DNA from: Nannochloris sp. 'desiccata'
Lineage: Eukaryota > Chlorophyta > Trebouxiophyceae > Chlorellales > Chlorellaceae
Assembly: GCA_019044685.2 (NCBI GenBank)
Contig: JAGTXX020000006.1
Coordinates: 868,001 to 932,000 of the forward strand
DNA length: 64,000 bases
Direction of reading: 5' to 3'
In this document: positions 1 to 10,263 of the stretch, piece by piece
Numbering within the stretch: position 1 is the stretch's first letter
Layout: every line of letters starts with the position of its first letter
Made by a program: the position numbers and the translations under genes
The notes under the pieces: model-generated
Told to the model about the DNA's origin: nothing
What the model saw: only the letters and a program-made list of their open reading frames with translations
Databases searched by the model: none

Positions 1-492
1 CAGGCTGCCGGATGACCTGTGCACATGTCAAAAATGATATTGGCAACGCTGCACTGCAGCCAAAAGCCGCGAGCAAGGCAGGCATGAGCCTTCGAATTTA
101 GACCTCTGGAAGAATTGATCAGTGCGTAGTAGAGGTCTGCAGGGTTGATTCTACTAAAATTTGATACAGTAGAAGTATACCGACAACAAAATGTTTTCGT
201 TTGCTTTCTACGCCGTTGGGGAGAACCCTTCTATATTACTATTAGCAGCTTCGGACAAATTCATCGTTTCTTCTGTTCCTCCTTGCATGCTATATATACA
301 GGCCAAATTGTATATTTAAGCACACTTACTTCAGTTACTTCAGTTGGGTATTTTCTAATATATCATTACAGGCCAACCAAAGGGAACCGCATAACACATG
401 CATACACAGATTCCAAAGATTACTTTATTCAATTAAGCTTTAGGCCCTCTGCGCTTATACCTAGTATTGGGTGCACCCCATTTTCCTTCATA
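1..492. other. Leader/upstream region of LSG1, no separate gene seen
   Basis: No recognisable gene. From 145 the LSG1 frame is open for 116 codons upstream of the chosen start, but that translation is low-complexity-free, unrecognised and unlike any LSG1 N-terminus. A pyrimidine-poor stretch ending in CAG near 371 could be a splice acceptor for a 5' UTR intron. Probably promoter plus 5' UTR. Confidence 0.4.
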
Positions 493-2337
493 ATGGGAAA
501 GCACAATGGAAAATCCCGCAAAAACGGCTTGGCTGTTGGCGGCGCTCTAGTGAACAAAGCTCGCAAAGACGGCCGAACTGGCTCTCCTGCCTCTTACCTC
601 TACACTACAGAAAACGGCCCTAAGAACAACATGCAAAGTATCATTGAAAATAATGATTTAGAAGAAATGCTCAGTATGGCCGAGCTTGCTGAACGTGATT
701 TTGCTGCTGAAAGAACTCAAGTTGTCGTCGTCAGCACGGGTGCAGTCCAAGGACGTGACGCTGAGCGTGCTGCAGCTGACCGCGCTGAAGCAGAGTCCCG
801 CCATCGCCATCGATTAGTAATCCCTCGTCGTCCAGGGTGGTCTCTTACCACCACCCCTGATGAACTCCATGCTCAAGAACGAAGCTCATTTCTCGATTGG
901 AGAAGAGATCTTGCCGCACTCGAGTCGGATGAAAGATTAATTTTAACCCCCTTTGAGAAAAATTTAGAAGTTTGGCGACAATTGTGGCGTGTAGTAGAAC
1001 GTTCTGATTTTGTAGTACAAGTTGTCGATGCACGTGATCCTCTGACGTACAGATCCGAAGATTTAGAACTGTACTGCCGAGAAGTCCACGATGCAAAAAG
1101 ATCAATGTTGTTATTAAATAAAGCGGATTTATTGCCAGAGAAGCTGAGATCTGCGTGGGCGGATTATTTTGATGAACAGGGGGTGAAGTATGCCTTTTGG
1201 TCGGCGAAACAAGCAGCCGAAAATGAGGCAGACAGTGATGAGGACGACCCTATTAATATTCATTACAACGGCAGTAGCAGAGAAACAGAAGCAAGTCGTG
1301 GGAGTGTATCAGATCCTAGAGCTCGTCTTTTAAGTGCTGATGAACTTCTCGACGTGTTACTAGAAGAAGCGCGCAATGCTGTGGCTGAAGCAGAGCAAAT
1401 TGGCCTTCCTCGTACCAGTCGAGGCGATCGTTTTGTCGTTGGTCTTACTGGCTACCCAAATGTAGGTAAATCCTCAACAATTAACGCGCTCTTCGGCTCC
1501 AAAAAGACTGCAGTCGCTGCCACACCTGGTAAAACCAAACATTTTCAAACATTAAACGTCTCAGACGTGTTATGTCTCTGTGACTGTCCTGGTCTCGTCA
1601 TGCCTCAATTTGCACATAGCAAAGCTGAGATGGTTGCAGCTGGTGTTATCCCCATTGATAGGTTGACAGATGTCCGTGCCCCTATTAGTACAATTGCTTT
1701 ACGGGTATCACGTGCTCAATTTGAACGTGTTTATGCCATGAAATTGCCGGTTCCAGGTGCTGATGAGGATCCAGACAGAGCACCCACAGCAGCAGAATTA
1801 TTGCGCGCGCTAGGTATTTCTCGTGGTTGGGTTGCTTCATCAGGTTTACCAGATGAGACGAAGTGTGGGCGTAGAATCTTGAAAGATTATGTGGATGGTA
1901 AGATATTAGCGTGTAAGCCGCCACCGGGGGCGTCGGATGAGATCTTGCAATTAGTGGAAGGGATTGCAGGTAGACGTAGTGCAGCTATATCAGCAGCTGC
2001 TTTGCGTATGAATACCAATAATAATGATAGCAATACTAGTAGTGGAGATAGCGAAGGCGAAAGCTCTGAAGATGATACAGAGGTGGATCCAGTAGAGCCT
2101 CCTTTATCAGACAGAATTGGTGCTTTGGACGCTGCGGATTTAGATCTTTTGGACGCTCTGGATATTTCTGGACCTGGAAAACCCAAGGAAAAACCAATGC
2201 GTGCTGCGCATAAGTTTCATAAGAAAGCAGCAAGAGTAAAAGCACGTTCTGGTGGTGGTATATTTGAATCAGAAGCGGACGAACAGAGAAGCGTTGGGTA
2301 TGGGAGAAGAGGCGGTATAGTGAAATCAGCTGGGTAG
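493..2337 (+). CDS. LSG1: Large-subunit GTPase 1 homolog (LSG1), circularly permuted GTPase
   Basis: Single exon, 614 aa (yeast Lsg1 is about 640). Cytoplasmic GTPase that releases the export adaptor Nmd3 from pre-60S ribosomes. The G motifs are in permuted order: G4 NKADLL near residue 209, then the P-loop GYPNVGKSS at 320-328, then G3 DCPGL at 364. The start is placed at 493 because the protein then begins MGKHNGKSRKNGLAVG, the basic N-terminus typical of Lsg1; an upstream in-frame extension is not conserved in the family. The C-terminus has an acidic stretch followed by a basic region (HKFHKKAARVKA), also usual in Lsg1. Convergent with COG1, 218 bp away. Family assignment is firm; the exact start is likely. 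Confidence 0.92.
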   Translation: MGKHNGKSRKNGLAVGGALVNKARKDGRTGSPASYLYTTENGPKNNMQSIIENNDLEEMLSMAELAERDFAAERTQVVVVSTGAVQGRDAERAAADRAEAESRHRHRLVIPRRPGWSLTTTPDELHAQERSSFLDWRRDLAALESDERLILTPFEKNLEVWRQLWRVVERSDFVVQVVDARDPLTYRSEDLELYCREVHDAKRSMLLLNKADLLPEKLRSAWADYFDEQGVKYAFWSAKQAAENEADSDEDDPINIHYNGSSRETEASRGSVSDPRARLLSADELLDVLLEEARNAVAEAEQIGLPRTSRGDRFVVGLTGYPNVGKSSTINALFGSKKTAVAATPGKTKHFQTLNVSDVLCLCDCPGLVMPQFAHSKAEMVAAGVIPIDRLTDVRAPISTIALRVSRAQFERVYAMKLPVPGADEDPDRAPTAAELLRALGISRGWVASSGLPDETKCGRRILKDYVDGKILACKPPPGASDEILQLVEGIAGRRSAAISAAALRMNTNNNDSNTSSGDSEGESSEDDTEVDPVEPPLSDRIGALDAADLDLLDALDISGPGKPKEKPMRAAHKFHKKAARVKARSGGGIFESEADEQRSVGYGRRGGIVKSAG

Positions 2338-2555
2338 CTAGCTGGAAAGCTTTCTATATTAATAGTACAACTTAGTGTCCATAGTGGTAGTGGGTAATAC
2401 ACTCACTCGTTTTTTTAGATATATGCTCATTTTTCTCCGCTTTCTCTCTGCTTTATTTTGTTTGAGCTTGAAATACAGAGGCGATGTAAATCAGTTTTTA
2501 AAAGTGACTTTTCTAGATAAATTAAATATATGTATCTCGATACGTTTAAGTTTTC

Positions 2556-5500
2556 TTAGCGTTTGAAAGAAGGTAAATTGGTCAAAGAACTCCAATCTCC
2601 AAACGTCGCAGTCATTTCGGCTGCTTTATCGCCTAGTAACGATCCAAAGGTGCTTTGGCGAAGCGCCTCGAGAGCAGCGGCACCAACACCAGTAGCTGCT
2701 CCTCCAGCTGCATTGCCATCCCTTCCTCCTGGCCCTGAAGTTGCCGAAGAAGGGCGAGAACGGCCAGTAGTTAACGAGGCAAAGCTATACTGCGTCTCAG
2801 GTCCATCGTCCAGCAGTGCTGCAGCTGACGCGGGAGCTGCAACCTGTTGGCGTTGCTGCTGTTGTTGTTGTTGGCGTAGTGCTGCAGGCGTATTCACTGG
2901 CAAGTATGAGAACCGCACGCCTGGAGATGCCATGCGAAGAATATTGCTTTCTGCAGGCTGGGTAATTGGCTGAGCAGGTGTGGCAGCACTGCCACCGACG
3001 ACGCTTTTAGGCGCCGGCGCTCCCCTCATTGCCAAGCCCAGCAAGGCTTTACTACGTTGATTAAATTGTGCTACTCTGTTGTACAAATGCGCTTCATATG
3101 TAGCCCAATCAATAGGGTCAATATGACTTGCAAGCTCAGATTCTGCGCTGGCTACCTCCCGCAACCGAGCAGCAGCAGTACCACCAGATATTGATGTCGT
3201 TGCCATTGCTGTTTCTTCTATTTGTGGCGGCGGGGCTGCCTCCAACAGCACCGTTAAGAAGCGAAGATCGAACAACAACTGTAAAAGTCCCTTTTCAGAG
3301 ACAGATCCACGTGTAGAGAAAGGCCCTCCAGCAGAGAATGCAGCTTTTAAAGCACTGGACACATCCCCAGCAAGGTACCATCGAAGCAGCTGCACCCCCA
3401 CTCTGTCTGCAGCATGCCCTCCTGCTCTCTCAATTTCAGTACAAGCGCCCAAAGCAGTAGCCATAGCTGTAGGGGACGGTAACGCAGGGAGCATGAACTT
3501 CACATCACCAGTATTTGAATCAGCAGTACCACCAGGTAGGATAGCTTCCTCCCAGCCTCGCAACGGGGCATCAGAAGCCAACGCACCGTCAGCTGCTGCT
3601 TGAATAACTAACTGTTTAGCTAATCCTCGTGCTGCCCATGTAGCCCATCGAGTGTACGCATCAATTGCAATGCTATGAAGACGGCGTTGAGCGGCGTCCA
3701 AGCGGGGAGCGACTTCTGAGGATCGAAGAGCTGCCGCTGCCGTTGCGGTGACTGATTGCAATCTCTGCAAAGGGTGCAGCTGAGCACGTGAAGTTCTCGC
3801 CGCAGCCCAGGCTGCTGGCGGGCCTAATAATAATTTCAATGGGGCACTTCGCTCAGCTAAACCTTGTGAGACTCTTCCAACAAACAGCGCAGCACACGCA
3901 GCAGAGGCAAAGTCAGACGAGGTTTCTTCTCCGTTGGCATTGCTATTGGAGATTCTACTTGGTGGTAAGCTTGCAGCTGCAGCAGATAACGCAGCTGCGA
4001 CTGCATCCACAGCAGCGGAACAGGTCTCTTGAACGAAAGGTTGCAACATAACAGCTCGAGAAGATGGACCTGCACTCATAGCTCTCTTTGTCGATGGAAG
4101 AGTCGTCCGACTTCCTGGAACATCGCTAGGACTTGAGGTTCCAGTGCCGGCTTCTGTTACTGCCAGAGCTGCTGAAAGCGCCGCATCTAGATTCGAATCT
4201 ACAGCTTTCAGTAAGGATTCTGCGCGTGTTAACCACCAGCATGGATCTACTACGACACCTATGGCACCACCACCGACACTAGATAAAGAAGAGTTTGGTG
4301 CACCACCACCACCAGAAGTCTTTCTTTCAACTCCCGCTGCCGAGGCCGACGACGCTGTTGAGAGTCCTACCGGTGCTAATTGAAGGGTATCAGACCATCT
4401 TCTATGTTCTACTTTACCAGGAGTACACGGTGGCAAAGCATAGCTTTCAGTTAACGCTTCTTGAATCAGTTCACGAGCATGAACGCTGACAGCGGCAAAT
4501 TGAGCAGCCACTAATCCTTTGGCTCTGCTGACGAGAGGTCCTTCCAAGAGTAAAGGCCATAAGGAAACAGGATGCCCAACCACCCATTGGCATGCGTCTG
4601 TCCACAAGAGCTCTTCAGAATTTAAAGTAGATGCAGATATAGAAGCAGAAGTTGTTATTACTTTTTCTCCGCTGTTGCCTAGAGAACTGACATTGTTTAG
4701 AGTATATTTCCAGGAAGAAAGTGCTTCTTGTACTCCTACTTCAACCCGATGTAAAGCAGCACCAGAATCACAACTTTCTAACAACTTTTCACACAACGGA
4801 GCCACCTGTGCAGCCAAACCTTCCAACCATTGGGAACACTCCAGAGCCACACCGGCCGACGACAACGCTCCTAATCGATCACAAACAGCACCTTGATGTT
4901 TCTTCCATGCAGCTGCTTCTGTAGATTGATCCGTCCCTCCTGATCCAGGGTTGTCAAATAACAATTCACCGGTGCCCATATCGTCTCTCCCAGCTATTTC
5001 AATGAGTAAAGGTCTCGCAGTGACACCCGGGCGGGACAAAATTAAATCACCACATTGAGCAACAGTACTGCAGACTAGAGATACCACGTCAGCAAGTACT
5101 ACTGCCAGCTCATCAGGATGTAAACTATTGTCATTATCAGTAGTGTTTGCTAGTGCTGAAGAGAGACAGCTGGTTATGTATGCTTGCCGAGCGGCTAAAT
5201 GATATTTCAAGACCTCTGCTCCATCAACAGGTTTTAGTAGAGCCATTGCGGCAAGAACTCCAGCAAGCTGCGATGGAGTAGCAGCGCCTTGTGATTTCAA
5301 CCATTCTACTGCACGATCCCATGTCTCTGTACCTAGTTTCTTTACTAAAGGCCAGTGATGGCGTAATAAAGGAAAACGCTTGGCGCTCTGTTTGAAATTT
5401 GCAGCAAAGCTTTTATGCACCTCCATTGCTCTGACGTAGCGTTGTGCTGCCGCAAGAAATTCCCGGGCATCCAAACAGCCGTAGATAGTTTCTGGGGAGT

Positions 5501-6069
5501 CGATGAGGTATTTAATTCGGCTACCAATGGCGAAAAGTTTGTCATAAGAGCTGGAGGTCTCGTTGACGCTGTCCGAGGCAACGGTGCTTCTTTTAGCTTC
5601 GACTTGCGCCGACAACGAGTCTAATTTCTGTTCTAACTCATCTAATGCGTTTGTGACTTGATAAGAATGTTCTGCGATGCCAAGGATGGTATCTGCACTA
5701 GCAATCAAGTCTCTGCAAACGGTATTCATAAAGGGAAAGGCGAGTGTGTTGGCGCTAGTGTCGAGGTGTGAAGTGAATTATAAGAAAAGTAGGGCTACTT
5801 AACAACCCGATACGCACCTATATGAATCACCAACTACTTGTCGAAGCTGTGTTTGCTTTTCTTCGATTTCTTGACGCGTCTTGGCTTCGATCTGCAGTGC
5901 GTATGGAAATAATTATCAATTAAAGTGATCAATGGTCTTAAGCTACAAATAAACATCTCCGTTGCTTAGTAAATATTGTTTAATAACTGCATACCGTTCG
6001 GATCACTGCTACAGTCTTGGTTTGAAACAGCGTCTCGGTATCCGGTATAGCTTTCACTTTGAAACTCAT
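2556..6069 (-). CDS. COG1: Conserved oligomeric Golgi complex subunit 1 (COG1)
   Basis: Three exons: 5995..6069, 5818..5891 and 2556..5712; 1101 aa in phase. COG1 is a lobe-A tethering subunit for retrograde traffic at the Golgi. The two small 5' exons are supported by the join: exon 1 begins MSFKVKAIPDTETLFQTKTV, exon 2 gives IEAKTRQEIEEKQTQLRQVV, and the exon 2/3 junction yields VGDSYRDLIASADTI, the conserved COG1 N-terminal signature. An ATG at 5729 lies inside intron 2 and is not the start. The rest is long, helical and alanine-rich. A glutamine run (seven Q, R, two Q) sits near residue 995-1005 and is probably variable in length. Introns are 103 and 105 nt. Divergent from RPN10, sharing a 340-bp spacer. 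Confidence 0.88.
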
Positions 6070-6409
6070 CACGAATAACACCTTCCCGCAGGTACAATGC
6101 GCTGTTCAGAAGTCCAAAGATACACCGTGAAGAGGAATTTGTGTTTAGGATTCTGTTCTGTCCATTGGATCACTTGCTATATGACGGAGTTCAGAACTGA
6201 ATGTTTTGTAAAGAAAATTTCTGAGCTTCTTGCGCTACGGTATTTCACTACATTTCCACAGCGTACTCGACAAAAGTATAAGTTTATAACACACATAGCT
6301 TCGCTGTTATTGGCAGCGTCCCCTTGAACTTCGAGGATCACTATTTTTAATTCGGCATTCATATTTGCCCTTCTCTAGTAGTTTTGAAGACTTTTAGATT
6401 CTTAGCATA
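6070..6409. promoter_or_regulatory. Divergent COG1/RPN10 intergenic region
   Basis: 340 bp between the two divergent start codons. It must hold both promoters and 5' UTRs. A 76-codon ORF across it shows no recognisable protein. No specific box could be assigned. Confidence 0.4.
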
Positions 6410-7687
6410 ATGGTGAGAAACTTTATATAGAATAAGCTTGTCATTATATCGTTCTCTGCCGGAGCCAAAGTTGTTGACCTTGTTCTGACCAACTACCACT
6501 TGTTTATTCTTTGATCACTGTTTTCACAGGAGGCCACTGTGGTCTGCATTGATAATAGCGAGTTTACTAGAAACGGAGATTATGCTCCTACGCGGTTCCA
6601 AGCCCAGGCAGATGCTGTCAACCTTTTAGCTGGCGCTAAAACTCAGCATCATCCAGAAAACACCGTGGGGGTGATGACCATGGGTGGCAAAACACCTCGG
6701 GTACTGGTCACCCCTACCCCCGACCTCGGCAAGGTTCTCAACGCCATGCAAGAAATGAAGATAGAGGGCCAAGTCAATTTGGCGACTGCTGTGCAGATTG
6801 CCCAGCTCGCTCTGAAGCACCGTGAAAATAAAAACCAACGCCAAAGGGTCGTTGTATTTGTAGGCAGCCCTATCGCTGAAGAAAAGGACGCTCTTGTCAA
6901 AATTGCAAAGAAATTGAAGAAAAACAACGTGGCTGTAGATATCGTCAGCTTTGGCTCCGAGGAAGAAAACGCTGAAAAACTCGAAGCCTTCCATGGCGCC
7001 GTCAATTCCAATGGCAATAGCCATTTGGTCACTGTACCACCAGGCACGATTCTTTCTGATATGCTGTTCTCTACACCTATCTTCATGGAGGAAGGGGCGG
7101 ATGGGGGTGGTGAGGAAGGTGGAGCTCCTGCTGCTCCTCGCACCAACATTGTTGATGGATTCGATTACGGCGAGCTTGGAGTTGATCCTAATCTGGATCC
7201 TGAGCTTGCCCTGGCATTGCGAGTATCTATAGAAGAAGAACGTGCACGTCAAGCTGCTGCGACAGCAGCAGCTGGAGGCAGCGGAGCTGTTGCCGTTGAA
7301 GGCGGTGCTGGGCCAGAAGCAGGTGGTGGTGGTGCCGTGGCTGCAACACCCGAGGCCGCAGCTGCTCCTAGAGGTGCAGGTGAAGAAGGTGATGACGGTG
7401 TTCAGGATATGGATGAAGATGCGCTTCTTCAGCAAGCTTTGGCTTTGTCTATGCAAGTTGAACAGCCTACGCCTGCTGCTTCACAAGGGCCCACCGCCAC
7501 GCCCGCTGCTCCTGCAAAAAGTGAAGCCCCTACCCCCGCTGGCCCTACCCCTGGTACTACAGCGGCAGCAGCACCACCTGCGCCACCTGCTAATGATGAT
7601 GAAGCTATGCTTGAGATTGACGATCCTGAGCTTGCTATGGCGTTGAAAATGTCGATGGAAGAATCAAAGGAGGAAGAAAAGAAGTAA
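6410..7687 (+). CDS. RPN10: 26S proteasome ubiquitin receptor RPN10 (PSMD4)
   Basis: Two exons: 6410..6412, which is only the ATG, and 6530..7687; 386 aa. The 117-nt intron starts GTGAGA directly after the ATG and ends TTTTCACAG. The join gives MEATVVCIDNSEFTRNGDY, matching the invariant RPN10 N-terminus. Without the intron there is no ATG at the correct place; the exon 2 frame would have to start at GTG. The von Willebrand A domain spans about residues 1-190 and docks on the proteasome lid/base. Three ubiquitin-interacting motifs follow: DPELALALRVSIEEE (about 222-240), EDALLQQALALSMQ (about 297-312) and DPELAMALKMSMEES (about 365-382), separated by Ala/Gly/Pro-rich linkers. Assignment is firm. 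Confidence 0.95.
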
Positions 7688-7970
7688 ATAGCAAAAAATA
7701 TGTAAACGCCAATCATTTTATAATCGAGCTCGTAGCCTGCTCTCTCCGTCGGCTGTTCCCTTGGTTTTTATTTTCCCTTCTATATTCATATTTTGCTCTT
7801 TGCATATGTAGCTGACACATCAAACATATTCACTTGGAGAATCTCGCTAGCAAAGTATATTGAGAAGAGACATAAAAAGAAAAATGGAGGTGCCCAGTGC
7901 TGGCTTTAAAATTACGCTCTCTCTTTTCTCTATTAGTATTATTAAAAATTGAGCATTTTAACAGAAGAAT

Positions 7971-8033
7971 CTATTCAGCAGCAGCACCTTCATTGCCAGG
8001 CATGATCTTTTCTATCTTGGAGAACTCCCACTC
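7971..8033 (-). other. Probable last exon of the RBX1 gene, beyond an in-frame stop
   Basis: 63 nt, preceded by a clear acceptor (TTTCTCTTTCTGCAG). It encodes EWEFSKIEKIMPGNEGAAAE then TAG. EWEF is the conserved residue block that normally follows CPLxN-x in RBX1. The exon is in phase 0 with the exon ending at 8145, but that upstream exon ends in TAA. The intron between them, 8034..8144 (111 nt, GTAAGT...CAG), has ordinary size and splice sites. Confidence 0.6.
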
Positions 8034-8144
8034 CTGCAGAAAGAGAAAAACGAAGAAAAAATTTAAAATAGACAGGATGAAAAGAGCTTCTTTCCAGAAA
8101 TATGAGAAAAATAAATGATATGAAAAGACCGGATTGGTACTTAC

Positions 8145-8717
8145 TTAATTGCAAAGAGGGCAAGCACTACGAGTTTTAAGCCAGCGCTGGATGCAATCCA
8201 GATGGAAGACATGGCCACATGTACCCCATGCAATACTCAAACCAGGATGCTCAGTATCACCTACAGAGTAGAATGACCGCGTGGGGAAAGACGTTAGATA
8301 GGCGCATAGATGTATTGATAAAAATGAAGAGCGATGAGGGTGTAAAAAGCTGCAAAACACGCCATAATTATCTAACCAACTAAAGCTTAACATACCAGTC
8401 GGAGTGGCTTGATATTCTATGCTAGGTTCGTATAAGTTATTTCTACAAATGGCGCAGGTGTCGGTACAAATGGCCCAAGACCACATTGCCACTGCGTTCC
8501 ATTTTTTAACCTCAAACCGCTTGCCTCCAGCTGCTTTATCCTTTCCCCTTTTCTCGGCGACCTCCTGCTGCTGCTCCTCGACCTACACGCGTATAAAGAA
8601 GCGAAATTCAATTTGTGATCAGAAATGACAAGTGAAAAGGTAAGGTGACAAATGAATAAAGATATGTCAACTGTAGCTTGAACAGACCTCCATCTCTTCA
8701 ATTTTGTCGTCAGCCAT
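8145..8717 (-). CDS. RBX1: RING-box protein RBX1 (ROC1), cullin-RING ligase subunit
   Basis: Exons 8688..8717, 8396..8582 and 8145..8260; 110 aa to the first stop. RBX1 binds the cullin C-terminus and recruits E2. Exon 1 encodes MADDKIEEME; exon 2 gives the cullin-binding beta strand KRFEVKKWNAVAMWSW and the first RING ligands CAIC; exon 3 carries WGTCGHVFHLDCIQRWLKTR and the last ligands CPLC. All zinc ligands are present. The oddity is the end: translation stops at CPLCN with TAA immediately before a GTAAGT donor, and the missing conserved tail (EWEF) is encoded in a further exon at 7971..8033. The AVAMWSW and CPLC stretches also resemble RBX2, so RBX1 versus RBX2 is not fully settled, although the EWEF tail favours RBX1. 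Confidence 0.85.
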
Positions 8718-9147
8718 CGAGAGGCCTGCTAAATGTTGACTGGGTACGTTAAGTTTACAAGAATCAGAAATAGATCCTCAAAAATGTATTCTGCGCTGAA
8801 AGGAGTCAAGGGGACCTCTTGCGTAGTTGACTATCAATAAAAGTTACCTGCTGAGGTGCAGCAGGGAGAGTATAAAAATGTGCAGAGTGCTTTAAGGTCG
8901 AAGGAAGAAAACCCAGGAGTTCAACTTCTGTCCAGTTGCTATTCATATACACTTGCACACCTCCCTTTCTCTCATATTTTCAAATTTTTACCTTCAATAC
9001 CAAGATTACAAGTTTTATACACGCGACAAACCTACGAGACAAAGTTCCACTGGCCAAAAACAGAAGTTGGTTTTTCAATTCTCAAGAGTTTGAACTACTC
9101 TTACAACAACGTTACGTAAGCCCGCTCGGGACTATTAAATCAAAAAT
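8718..9147. promoter_or_regulatory. Divergent spacer between RBX1 and the HAD protein
   Basis: 430 bp between divergent starts. Short overlapping ORFs (8856..9151) show no protein-like features. Presumed promoters and 5' UTRs; no motif identified. Confidence 0.35.
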
Positions 9148-10263
9148 ATGATGACACCTTTGAATATACATCTAGGGAGCGTATCAACGCTTCGTAGAGA
9201 TGCGCTCCAGACCCCTCATGTCTCTCTGGTCAGCACAACTTCTAGAGTCCAACGTTCGTTGGCTGTGCTTCCCAGGCGAACAAGCCTTCGCATGGTAGCC
9301 TTCGCAGCCCCTACGAGTTTTCCAAACCCTCTTCGAGAAGATGGAGGCGTTCAATTCTCCCAGGACACACCTTCGCCGGTACTTAAACCATTGCCACGAA
9401 AGGTTGAAGGTCTTGTAGACGACCCCCGTCTTCACAACCCTCTTCAACGACTTGAACGTCTTGGCACGGGTTGGATGGGAGTGATTTTGGAGCTTGAAGG
9501 GGTCTGCGTAGACTACGAGTATGGGGATGTTGCCACACGGTCATGGCAACAACTCGCCGACGAGGAAGGCAAACCAGCACCCCCTATCTGGGCGTTAAAA
9601 AAAGCAGAAGGCATGAAAAACGAACAAATTATTCAGGAAGTATTCTGCTGGACGCGGAACCCGGTAGAAGCACGTCGTCTCAATGTTAGAAAAGAGGAAA
9701 TCTTAGCTTCGCTTTTAGGAGACCGCAAACCCATGATCTCTTCAGGAGTTCCTACCTTCCTCGATATTCTAGAACGCACTGGAGCCCCTGTAGCAGTGGT
9801 TTCTTCTGCCCCAGAGTTTCGTGTAAACTCTACAATTGAAAATTCTGGTCTGGCTCCACGATTTGAAGTTGTAATTTCTGGAGACGACATGTATAGAGGG
9901 AAACCGGATCCAGAAGGCTACTTGTACGCAGCACAGCGTATAGACCGCCCTCCTGTCCGCTGCGTCGTAGTTGGAACTTCGAATCTTAGTGTAGAAGCAG
10001 CCCATGAAGTGGGTATGAAATGTGTTGCTGTTGCTGGACGCAACCCTGTGTATGAGCTTAGCGCTGCAGATCTCGTGGTGCGATCGTTAGAACAGCTTTC
10101 ATTTATCAATTTGAAGCAGCTATTTGCCATGGAGGAGAATGCTATGGCGCATAATGATGACGATGACGAGAATGGTGGTGGGGAGTTTATGACGGAAGAG
10201 GATGAGGAAGATTATGGAGGTAGAGGTACGACAGTACAAGTCATGGAGAGGGAGAGGTTTTAA
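9148..10263 (+). CDS. Plastid HAD-superfamily protein, PYRP2/At4g11570-like
   Basis: Single exon, 371 aa. The N-terminal 50 residues are Ser/Thr/Arg-rich with few acidic residues and end near LRMVAFAAP, a plastid transit-peptide pattern. The body closely resembles the plant protein annotated as a plastid 5-amino-6-(5-phosphoribitylamino)uracil phosphatase of riboflavin synthesis: GWMGVILELEGV, GMKNEQIIQEVFCW, RGKPDPEGYLYAAQ, AAHEVGMKCVAVA. The canonical HAD nucleophile motif DxD is here E-L-E, and the motif IV aspartates are replaced (VVGTSNLSVEAA), whereas the motif III lysine (RGKPDP) is kept. From memory the plant homolog also lacks the first Asp, so catalytic activity should be treated as uncertain. 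The C-terminus is strongly acidic. Confidence 0.8.
   Translation: MMTPLNIHLGSVSTLRRDALQTPHVSLVSTTSRVQRSLAVLPRRTSLRMVAFAAPTSFPNPLREDGGVQFSQDTPSPVLKPLPRKVEGLVDDPRLHNPLQRLERLGTGWMGVILELEGVCVDYEYGDVATRSWQQLADEEGKPAPPIWALKKAEGMKNEQIIQEVFCWTRNPVEARRLNVRKEEILASLLGDRKPMISSGVPTFLDILERTGAPVAVVSSAPEFRVNSTIENSGLAPRFEVVISGDDMYRGKPDPEGYLYAAQRIDRPPVRCVVVGTSNLSVEAAHEVGMKCVAVAGRNPVYELSAADLVVRSLEQLSFINLKQLFAMEENAMAHNDDDDENGGGEFMTEEDEEDYGGRGTTVQVMERERF

Noticed and set aside
145..492. LSG1 N-terminal extension of 116 codons
   Set aside because: Open in frame but unlike any LSG1 N-terminus; the protein from 493 has the conserved start.
5713..5729. COG1 start at 5729
   Set aside because: This ATG is inside an intron; joining two upstream exons restores the conserved COG1 N-terminus.
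6626..7456. 276-codon minus-strand ORF
   Set aside because: Antisense shadow of RPN10 with no domain; composition follows the sense codons.
8145..8147. Stop-codon reassignment (TAA as sense) to explain RBX1
   Set aside because: TAA ends other genes here normally, e.g. RPN10 and PsaE, so a changed genetic code does not fit.
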